9,392 bases of DNA from assembly GCA_021129875.1 (NCBI GenBank), contig JAJOKK010000186.1:1-9392 (forward strand). Direction: 5' to 3'. This stretch comes from Candidatus Bipolaricaulota bacterium (GTDB lineage: Bacteria > Bipolaricaulota > Bipolaricaulia > UBA7950 > UBA9294). The notes under the pieces are model-generated. The model worked only from the letters and a program-made list of their open reading frames with translations. It did no database searches and was not told the origin of the DNA. Made by a program: the position numbers and the translations under genes. Positions 1 to 6,108 of this stretch are shown in pieces (the first letter of the stretch is position 1; each line of letters begins with the position of its first letter).

Positions 1-38
1 GGGGGTGCAGTATTCGAAGAGGGACTTACTACACCCCC
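1..38 (+). other. Imperfect stem-loop in the leader of the purine operon
   Basis: Bases 1-12 (GGGGGTGCAGTA) pair with 27-38 (TACTACACCCCC) through 11 matches and one C-A mismatch, leaving a 14-nt loop. Two smaller candidate stems follow: AGGC 41-44 with GCCT 53-56, and AAACT 59-63 with AGTTT 73-77. No run of T follows the first stem, so an intrinsic terminator is unlikely. It could be a processing or regulatory leader structure, or the end of an upstream gene, because the window cuts off what lies before it. I do not recognise a known riboswitch class. Confidence 0.35.
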
Positions 39-106
39 CGAGGCGGTAAAATGCCTTAAAACTACCGGTTGGAGTTTGGATGCGAGCAACAGGAGGTGGG
101 GGAGGA

Positions 107-2023
107 ATGAGCTACAGGTTCGGGATCTTCGGATCGTTCGGCGGCGAAAGCGGCATCAAGCTGGTGGAGGAGATAATCTCCCGGACAAAAGACGGGTCGA
201 TCGCTGCTGATCTCCTGTTCATCCTCTCCAGCCGCGCTGCTGATGAAGACGGCAACGCTCATCGGCTCACCGAGCTGGTCGATCCTGAAACGACAACGAT
301 CATCACCCATTCCGCCCGCCGGTTCATGCCGCAGCTGTTCAAAGCGGACCGCGCTCGCTGGCGAACTCTTTATCACCACGAGATAATAAACCTGATCAGC
401 GATTACAGCTTCGATTCCATCCTCCTCGTCGGTTACATGTTCTTCACCAGCGACGAACTGTGCCGGCGCTACAACCTGCTCAACCTGCATCCGGCCGTGC
501 CGGGCGGGCCGAAGGGGAGTTGGCAGGAGGTCATCCGGCAGCTGATCGAGAGCGAGGCCGAATCGGCCGGCGCACAGATCCACCTCGCCACACCAGAGTG
601 GGACGCCGGACCGACCCTCTCCTACGCTACCATCCCGATTAAAGGTGGAGAATTCGCCCCGCTATGGGAAGAGGTCCGGGAAAGACTCGCAGAAGGACCA
701 TCCGCAAAGATCAACCGCGACCAGTACACGACCTCTCGGCTAGCCGCCCGGCTCACCGCTGTGATACGTCAGGCCGAAGCCGCACTGGAGCTGCCGCTGC
801 TGATCGAGACGCTCCGTCTCCTTGCCCGTGGCGATCTCCGGATCGAGGGAACAGGTGAGAGTGCTCGCTTTATCGCCTTCGGAGAAGAGATGCCCGGCGG
901 TTACTCATTGACAGAAAAGATCAACAGCTCAGCCGGCAGCGGAGAGAAGGATCCTCCCCAAACCGCGCAGATCAGCGGTTCGGTCAAACAGATCATCGTC
1001 GATCGACCCGCGTCGCAACACGCGCCTGGAACCGGCCTATTCAGGTTCAGCGATTGCTACTCGGTCTTCGACTGGGGCGCGATGCCCGATCGGCTGCCAG
1101 ACAAGGGAAAGGTCCTCGCCCTGATGAGTGCCTACAACTTCGAGTTGCTCGAACGGGCCGGGATCGCCACCCATTACCGCGGATTGGTGGTCAACCGCCG
1201 GATCGTGCGCTACGCGGATGCGGCCGATCTTCCGGCGCAGCCGGCCGCTGAGATGGCGATCGCAGTAGTGGCCAAGCCGCCGCTGCACTGTAGCGACGGT
1301 CGCTACGGCTACCATCGCTATCTGCGCGAAGCAGGAAAGAACTACCTCGTTCCGTTGGAGGTCGTGTACCGCTCTTCAGTGCCGCCCGGCTCGTCCCTGC
1401 GCCGCCGTCGCACCCCGGCCGACCTGGGCCTTGAAATGCGGGAATGGCCGCATCAGGAGATAGCCCTGCCCGAACCGATGGTGGAGTTCTTCACCAAGCT
1501 CGAGGGGAGCGACCGGTTTGTCGAAGATGAAGAGGCGCTTCTGATCTCCGGGCTAAGCGGGCCTCTCTTCCTGCGGATGACGGAGATCACGCTCGAGGTC
1601 GGCCGGATCCTCGCCGCCCAGGCGGAGAAGGGTGGTCTTTCCATCGCCGATGGGAAGCTGGAATTTATCTGTTTCAATGGTCGTCTCCTCGTCTGCGATG
1701 TTATCGGCACCCCCGATGAGAACCGGTTTCAGCTTGACGGTCTGCCGGCAAACAAGGAGGTTCTCCGCCGCTACCACCTGGAAAACGATCCCCTGTGGGT
1801 GGAAGAAGTGATGCGGATCAAGCGATCCACGGGCGGCGTTACGGGCTGGCAGAAGAGATGCGCGCGCGCGCCGGCTGCATTGCCCTCTAAATTCCGCGAC
1901 CTGTGCGCTGAAACCTACTGTGCGCTGGCGAACAGCTACTTGGGCAGAGAGTGGTTCGCAGCGCGCGATCTCGACGGACTGTTGCACGAGATCTCAAAAT
2001 TTCGAGGAGAGGAGACTGCATGA
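107..2023 (+). CDS. purN-purC: Fused GAR formyltransferase (PurN) - SAICAR synthetase (PurC)
   Basis: This 638-residue protein joins two purine enzymes. Residues 1 to about 270 are a PurN-type formyltransferase that should move the formyl group of 10-formyl-tetrahydrofolate onto GAR. The catalytic Asn-His-Asp triad is visible as N126 and H128 in NLHPA and D166 in EWDAGP, with spacing close to the E. coli enzyme. Residues of about 272-305 are a low-complexity Ser/Gly/Pro/Gln linker. Residues of about 305-638 are a long-form, yeast-like SAICAR synthetase: GKVLALMSAYNFE, PLEVVYR...PPGSS (about 415-434), TKLEGSD (463-469), GKLEF (516-520) and DVIGTPDENR (531-540). The C-terminal LPSKFRDLCAETY...GREWF matches the long-form ending. 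It would make SAICAR from CAIR, aspartate and ATP in the cytosol. I chose ATG 107 over ATG 80 because homology begins at MSYRFGIFGSFGG and AGGAGG lies at 91-96. The stop overlaps the purB start as ATGA. The fusion itself is unusual. Confidence 0.88.
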   Translation: MSYRFGIFGSFGGESGIKLVEEIISRTKDGSIAADLLFILSSRAADEDGNAHRLTELVDPETTTIITHSARRFMPQLFKADRARWRTLYHHEIINLISDYSFDSILLVGYMFFTSDELCRRYNLLNLHPAVPGGPKGSWQEVIRQLIESEAESAGAQIHLATPEWDAGPTLSYATIPIKGGEFAPLWEEVRERLAEGPSAKINRDQYTTSRLAARLTAVIRQAEAALELPLLIETLRLLARGDLRIEGTGESARFIAFGEEMPGGYSLTEKINSSAGSGEKDPPQTAQISGSVKQIIVDRPASQHAPGTGLFRFSDCYSVFDWGAMPDRLPDKGKVLALMSAYNFELLERAGIATHYRGLVVNRRIVRYADAADLPAQPAAEMAIAVVAKPPLHCSDGRYGYHRYLREAGKNYLVPLEVVYRSSVPPGSSLRRRRTPADLGLEMREWPHQEIALPEPMVEFFTKLEGSDRFVEDEEALLISGLSGPLFLRMTEITLEVGRILAAQAEKGGLSIADGKLEFICFNGRLLVCDVIGTPDENRFQLDGLPANKEVLRRYHLENDPLWVEEVMRIKRSTGGVTGWQKRCARAPAALPSKFRDLCAETYCALANSYLGREWFAARDLDGLLHEISKFRGEETA

Positions 2024-3483
2024 ACCAGGACCGAACAGAAGGATCGTTATGCGCTCTATCGCCGCTGGACGGGCGTTACGCTGCCGTCGCCGGTGCGCTA
2101 CGCGCGTACTTCTCTGAGTACGCATTGATGAAGGAACGGGTGCTGATAGAGGTCCGTTATCTGCTGGCGTTGGGCGAACTGCCGGCGTTCCCGCTCTCCC
2201 TTTCGACCGAGGAGGCGGCGGGGCTGAATCTGATCGGTGAGCGTTTCTCGCTCACCGACGCCGAGTTCATCCGCCGCATCGAGCAGGAGGGCGAAGGCGG
2301 GATCGGCCCGACCGGCCATGACGTCAAAGCGGTCGAGTACTACCTGCGGGAACGCTTGACAGAGCTCGGTCTGGCGCGCCTGTCGCCGTGGATCCACATC
2401 GGGCTCACCTCAGAGGACGTTGACAACCTGGCCTACAACCGGCTGATCCTCTCCGCCGTGCACACGGTCATCCTTCCGGCGATCACCGATATCGAGCAGC
2501 GGTTGCTCCTCCTCGCCGAAGAGCACAAACGGCTCCCCATGCTCGGGCACACCCACGGCCAGCCGGCGAGCCCGACCACGCTGGGGAAAGAGTTCGCCGT
2601 CTATCTTCACCGGCTGACAGACGGGGTCGCTCATCTGGGCGCGATACGCCTGAACGGCAAGCTCGCCGGTGCGACAGGGAACCTCAGCGCGCATCGATTC
2701 GCCTTCCCGGAAGTAGACTGGCTGGGATTCGCCGCCCGGTTTGTCTCCCAGCTGGGACTGGAACCGGCGATCATCTCCACCCAGGTGCTGTCGGGAGATC
2801 GATTGGCACGCCTCTTTTTCGCCCTGATCCGGATCAACAACGTCCTGCTCGACCTTGTCGTCGATATGTGGCTCTACATATCCAAGGGGTATCTGCTCAC
2901 CCGCCCGCGTCGCGGGGCGATCGGCTCGTCGACGATGCCCCACAAGACGAACCCGATCGACTTTGAGAACAGCGAAGGGAACCTGACCAAGGCCAATGCC
3001 GACCTTGTCTTCCTCTCCACCGCTCTCACCCGCTCGCGCTTGCAGCGGGACCTGTCCGGATCGACGATCCGGCGGACGATCGGGACGACGTTCGCCCATT
3101 CCCTTATCGGCTACCGCCGCGCCTTGGCCGGGCTGAACAGGGTAACGGTGGAAGAGGAGACGATCAGCACCGATCTTCACCGCCATTTCGAGGTGTTGAG
3201 CGAGCCGCTGCAGACACTCCTTCGGCGAGCGGGCACGGCCGATGCGTACGAACGGGTCAAAGAACATCTAAGAGCAGGTGCGCTCGATAAGGCCGATTTT
3301 TCCGAACTCATTGCGAAGACCGGGGATTATGCCAAGGACGATCCGATCGCCCGCCTCTGCCCGGCGGACTACATCGGGTTTGCCGTCGAACTCGCCGAAC
3401 GCGTGATCGCCGCGGCGCGATCCGAAAACCATCGAGACAAATGGGTGCGACCCCACAACCCAAGCGAAGGAGCGAACAGATGA
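2020..3483 (+). CDS. purB: Adenylosuccinate lyase (E. coli-type PurB)
   Basis: This 487-residue enzyme of the fumarase/aspartase superfamily cleaves fumarate from SAICAR, giving AICAR, and from adenylosuccinate, giving AMP. It should be a cytosolic homotetramer. The superfamily signature is intact at residues 302-312 (GSSTMPHKTNP), followed by IDFENSEGN as in E. coli PurB; S303/S304 lies in the catalytic loop. The acid/base histidine region is GHTHGQPASPTTLGKE, with H177 and H179. GKLAGATGNLSAH...FPEVDW and SRLQRDLSGSTIRR also match the E. coli group rather than the shorter Bacillus/archaeal type. It is about 30 residues longer than E. coli PurB. ATG 2020 is chosen because GAGGAG at 2009-2014 sits 5 nt upstream and the start overlaps the preceding stop (ATGA). 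A longer in-frame start at 1951 would lie deep inside purN-purC and has no homology support. It acts directly after the PurC half encoded upstream. Confidence 0.95.
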   Translation: MNQDRTEGSLCALSPLDGRYAAVAGALRAYFSEYALMKERVLIEVRYLLALGELPAFPLSLSTEEAAGLNLIGERFSLTDAEFIRRIEQEGEGGIGPTGHDVKAVEYYLRERLTELGLARLSPWIHIGLTSEDVDNLAYNRLILSAVHTVILPAITDIEQRLLLLAEEHKRLPMLGHTHGQPASPTTLGKEFAVYLHRLTDGVAHLGAIRLNGKLAGATGNLSAHRFAFPEVDWLGFAARFVSQLGLEPAIISTQVLSGDRLARLFFALIRINNVLLDLVVDMWLYISKGYLLTRPRRGAIGSSTMPHKTNPIDFENSEGNLTKANADLVFLSTALTRSRLQRDLSGSTIRRTIGTTFAHSLIGYRRALAGLNRVTVEEETISTDLHRHFEVLSEPLQTLLRRAGTADAYERVKEHLRAGALDKADFSELIAKTGDYAKDDPIARLCPADYIGFAVELAERVIAAARSENHRDKWVRPHNPSEGANR

Positions 3484-4616
3484 TTACAACCAGCGATATC
3501 CACAGCGTGATCGCCGAATACGAAGCGAGAATATCCGACCGCACGCAGAGCGGTGCCCCCCCATACGGCGTGCGGGTGGGGGTATTGGGTTCCCATTCCG
3601 CCCTCGAGATCGGCTACGGCGCCAAGCAAGAAGGGCTGGAGACGGTCGTCGTCTGTGAGCAGGGACGGGAAGAGATCTATCAGCACGCCTATCGCAACCT
3701 GTTCGATCACCTGATCATCGTCGAGAAGTTCTCCGACATAGCCGATCCCGATGTGCAACAGCGGCTGCGCGACCTCAACACGGTCTTCGTCCCCAATCGC
3801 TCCTTCGCCTGCTACGTCGGCTACAGTAGGATCGAGGAGGAGTTCCTCGTTCCGCTGATGGGAAACCGCTACATGCTGCGTGCCGAGGAGAGGACCGCTG
3901 CGCGGAACCAGTATTATCTGCTCGACAGAGCCGGTCTGCGGCGACCGCGCGTCTTTTCCAACAGCGCGGAGATCGACCGGCCGGTAATCGTCAAGGTGCA
4001 AGAGAGTGAACGCCGGCAGGAGCGCGCCTTCTTCTTCGCCTCCTCTCCCGCGACCTTTGACGAGGCCGCCGCCCAGACGATAGCAGAAGGGCGGATCAGG
4101 CAAGAAGATCTTGACGCTGCGCTGATCGAGGAGTATGTGCAAGGAGCGCTCTTCAACGCCAACTTCTTCTTCTCGCCACTGACCGATGAGATCGACCTCC
4201 TCGGGTTCGACCGCCGCATCCAGACCGACCTTGACGGGCTGTTGCGCATGCCGGCCAGGGAGCAGTTGCAGGTTTCGGCTCGTCCGCAGAACATCGAAAT
4301 CGGCCATAGCGGCGTCACGCTGCGTGAATCGCAGCTGGCTGGAATATGGCAGGCCGGAAAGCGGTTCATCGACGCCTGCCGTCCAGAGTATCCACCTGGG
4401 ATCATCGGCCTGTTCGCGCTCCAGGGGTCGATCACCCGGCAGTTGGAGTTCATCGTCTTCGACGTCAGCCTGCGGATCCCCGGATGCCCGTGTGTGGAGA
4501 CAACATCGCCGTACATGAAATACAAGTACTTGAAGGAGGTAGGGCCGGGGAGGCGGGTGGCGATGGAGATCATCAACGCTGTCCAAGAACGGTCTTTGGC
4601 CCGAATCAGCACATGA
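3480..4616 (+). CDS. Divergent PurP paralogue (ATP-grasp, formate-AICAR ligase family)
   Basis: This 378-residue protein has the two-part PurP layout: an N-terminal DUF1246-like domain with GSHSAL (S38-H39-S40), then an ATP-grasp/DUF1297-like part. True PurP makes FAICAR from AICAR, formate and ATP. Several positions conserved in PurP have changed. The PHGSF motif reads PNRSF. The LRWESER-type motif reads LRAEER (133-138). The glycine-rich ATP loop after K172 reads QESERRQER instead of a GARGGRG-type sequence. The FEMSAR segment reads FDVSLR (327-332). Other parts stay close to PurP, including IEEYV, the FFFSP stretch, DLLGFDRR and DGLLRMPAREQ. It may therefore be a regulatory or structural partner of the intact PurP next door, or an enzyme with changed chemistry. 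AAGGAG at 3467-3472 sits 7 nt before ATG 3480, and the start overlaps the purB stop as ATGA. An in-frame ATG at 3441 is less likely. Confidence 0.85.
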   Translation: MITTSDIHSVIAEYEARISDRTQSGAPPYGVRVGVLGSHSALEIGYGAKQEGLETVVVCEQGREEIYQHAYRNLFDHLIIVEKFSDIADPDVQQRLRDLNTVFVPNRSFACYVGYSRIEEEFLVPLMGNRYMLRAEERTAARNQYYLLDRAGLRRPRVFSNSAEIDRPVIVKVQESERRQERAFFFASSPATFDEAAAQTIAEGRIRQEDLDAALIEEYVQGALFNANFFFSPLTDEIDLLGFDRRIQTDLDGLLRMPAREQLQVSARPQNIEIGHSGVTLRESQLAGIWQAGKRFIDACRPEYPPGIIGLFALQGSITRQLEFIVFDVSLRIPGCPCVETTSPYMKYKYLKEVGPGRRVAMEIINAVQERSLARIST

Positions 4617-5653
4617 AAAGAACAGAAACGACAGCCGGGTATGACCAGAAGCAGATTGCAATCGCCACCATCTGCTCGCACTCCAGCCTGCAGATCTTTC
4701 ACGGGGCGCGGCAAGAAGGGTTTCGCACCATCGGCATCTGCACCAGGGAGCGACAGAAGCTCTATGAATCCTTCCCGCTCGCCTCGCCCGATCGGTTGAT
4801 CGTGGTCGATAGATTCGCCGATCTGCTCGACGAGGAAGTGCAAGAGGACCTTCTGCGAGAAAACGCCGTCGTCATCCCCCATGGATCGTTTGTCGAGTAT
4901 GTGGGGGCGGATGAAATACTCGCGCGGTTTCGCGTCCCTACCTATGGGAACAAGCAGGTCCTACCGTGGGAGAGCGATCGGAGAAAGCAACATCAGTGGT
5001 TGATCGCCGCAGGGATTGCCGTCCCCAGGATCTATCCCACCCTGGACGCTATCGACGGCCCGGTGATCGCCAAGTTATCCGGGGCCAAAGGGGGACGCGG
5101 CCTTGTGCACGCGCGCAACCGGCAGGAGATCGCGAAGAGGATCGACCCGGCACTGATCGATCAGTACACCCTTCAGGAGTATATCTTCGGGACAAGGTAT
5201 TATCCGCATTACTTCTATTCGCAGATCCGCTCGCGGCTGGAGATGCTGGGGATCGACCGTCGCGATGAGACGAACATCGACGAAATCTACCGCTACCACG
5301 ATCTGATCGATCGCCCACCCACCTATGTAGTGGTAGGGAACAGGCCGGTCGTCGTCCGGGAGTCGCTCCTCGGAGGGCTGTTCGATTACGGGGAAGGGCT
5401 GGTGGCGGCATCGCAGCGGCTGTTCGCCCCCGGCCTGTTCGGCCCGTTCTGTCTGGAGACAGTCTGTCGGGAGGATATGAAATTCGTCGCCTTCGAGGTC
5501 TCAGCAAGGATCGTCGCCGGCACCAACCTCTACCCGGTCGGATCACCCTATTCGTGCTATTACTTCAATGGAGAGATGTCCACCGGGCGGAGGATCGCTA
5601 TTGAGATCCGCGAGGCCGTCGAACAAGGGCGACTGGAGGAGATCGTCACCTAA
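4613..5653 (+). CDS. purP: Formate-dependent AICAR ligase (PurP), motif-complete copy
   Basis: This 346-residue protein matches PurP (5-formaminoimidazole-4-carboxamide ribonucleotide synthetase), which formylates AICAR to FAICAR with formate and ATP and so replaces the folate-dependent transformylase half of PurH. Family motifs in order are CSHSSLQIFHGAR (S22-H23), PHGSFVEYVG, YGNKQVLPWESDR, the ATP-grasp loop K154...SGAKGGRG (156-163), LQEYIFGTRYYPHYFYS, LGIDRR, GNRPVVVRESLL, GLFGPFCLET and FEVSARIVAGTN (294-305). One departure is that the DGLVRIPAKDQ-type stretch of archaeal enzymes, kept in the paralogue upstream, reads DEIYRYHDLIDR here. ATG 4613 is chosen because it overlaps the preceding stop (ATGA) and PurP homology begins just after it. 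No clear Shine-Dalgarno is seen, so translation probably depends on coupling to the gene before. Longer in-frame starts from 4346 would add 89 residues of out-of-frame shadow sequence. It is the last gene of the purine operon. Confidence 0.92.
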   Translation: MKRTETTAGYDQKQIAIATICSHSSLQIFHGARQEGFRTIGICTRERQKLYESFPLASPDRLIVVDRFADLLDEEVQEDLLRENAVVIPHGSFVEYVGADEILARFRVPTYGNKQVLPWESDRRKQHQWLIAAGIAVPRIYPTLDAIDGPVIAKLSGAKGGRGLVHARNRQEIAKRIDPALIDQYTLQEYIFGTRYYPHYFYSQIRSRLEMLGIDRRDETNIDEIYRYHDLIDRPPTYVVVGNRPVVVRESLLGGLFDYGEGLVAASQRLFAPGLFGPFCLETVCREDMKFVAFEVSARIVAGTNLYPVGSPYSCYYFNGEMSTGRRIAIEIREAVEQGRLEEIVT

Positions 5654-5665
5654 CAGGCCTTAACA

Positions 5666-5704
5666 GTCAGGTGAACCTGTCAGGTGAACCTGTCAGGTGA
5701 ACCT
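5666..5704. repeat. Three perfect tandem copies of a 13-bp repeat
   Basis: The unit GTCAGGTGAACCT occurs at 5666-5678, 5679-5691 and 5692-5704 with no mismatch, starting 13 nt after the purP stop codon. Each unit with the next base holds the near-palindrome CAGGT-GA-ACCTG. Three such dyads in a row could be binding sites for a dimeric protein, or a slippage-generated microsatellite. No function can be assigned from sequence alone. Confidence 0.9.
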
Positions 5705-5732
5705 GCCGGTTGCTCGTTGATTGTGCAAGGGT

Positions 5733-5747
5733 GGGTGTACGACACCC
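5733..5747. other. Small hairpin GGGTGT/ACACCC
   Basis: GGGTGT at 5733-5738 pairs perfectly with ACACCC at 5742-5747 around a 3-nt loop. A second stem, GGCTG 5757-5761 with CAGCC 5771-5775, follows 10 nt later. No T-run follows either stem, so they do not look like an intrinsic terminator. They may be part of a folded 3' UTR of the purine operon. Confidence 0.4.
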
Positions 5748-5910
5748 GACGACATCGGCTGCGTGCAACACAGCCTTGACGAGATAGGAAGTGCTGTTCA
5801 TCCTGGCCGAGCGATGTGTCCCGTATTCGGAGTGTCATGTCCGGGATCTAAATGTCACGACCGCTAAGGCTTGAACACGAAGGCTCTGTCCCCCCCCTTT
5901 TGAGATGACA

Positions 5911-5954
5911 GCTCTCCCCTCACCCTAACCCTCTCCCATAACAGGGAGAGGGGA
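5911..5954. repeat. REP-like palindromic repeat
   Basis: CCCTCTCCC at 5929-5937 and GGGAGAGGG at 5944-5952 form a perfect 9-bp stem with a 6-nt loop (ATAACA), preceded by CCCCTCACCCTAA. This arrangement is a familiar dispersed repeat type in many bacterial genomes, where it sits between genes and gives spurious short ORFs. It could act as a transcript-stabilising hairpin or nuclease block. Only one copy is present in this window, so its repeat status here comes from general knowledge. Confidence 0.6.
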
Positions 5955-6108
5955 TTTAAAGCAGCAGAAGAAAGGAGGAGGTCGCGGCAATTCGGGTGTG
6001 TAAGTTGCGCGAGCAAGGCCGGAGGCTGTGTGTGCGGTGTTATCGTGGCACGGAAGGAGTGATGTTGTGCTTTGTTCCGCAGTGTACTACCATAGTCTTC
6101 ACTTAACA

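Larger units (their letters stand above)
5654..6066. other. Intergenic region without a convincing gene
   Basis: This stretch of about 410 bp separates the purine operon from the amidohydrolase gene. It holds the 13-bp tandem repeats, hairpins at 5733-5747 and 5757-5775, four TGTC motifs between 5817 and 5856, an eight-C run at 5890-5897 and a REP-like palindrome at 5929-5952. Open frames here are short and lack family features. The promoter for the amidohydrolase gene should lie in the right-hand part. A weak candidate has TTGTGC at 6064-6069 and TACCAT at 6087-6092 with 17-bp spacing, only a partial match to consensus. I see no strong intrinsic terminator for the purine operon. Confidence 0.6.

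Noticed and set aside
80..106. Upstream ATG at 80 giving a Gly-rich N-terminal extension to PurN-PurC
   Set aside because: The extra residues (RATGGGGG) are a translation of the Shine-Dalgarno region, and homology begins at ATG 107.
1..210. Open frame from base 1 to a TGA at 208-210, possibly the end of an upstream gene
   Set aside because: It would overlap the start of purN-purC by about 100 nt and matches no family I recognise. The other two forward frames stop at 47-49 and 57-59 and could equally hold an upstream gene's tail, so none can be supported.
4346..4612. 89-residue N-terminal extension of the second PurP
   Set aside because: It is read out of frame through the 3' part of the upstream paralogue and has no PurP features; ATG 4613 with ATGA overlap fits better.
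3369..4882. Long minus-strand ORFs opposite the purP genes
   Set aside because: They are codon-bias shadows of well-supported plus-strand genes and show no domain features.
5666..5704. CRISPR array
   Set aside because: The 13-bp units are directly adjacent with no spacers, so this is a tandem repeat.
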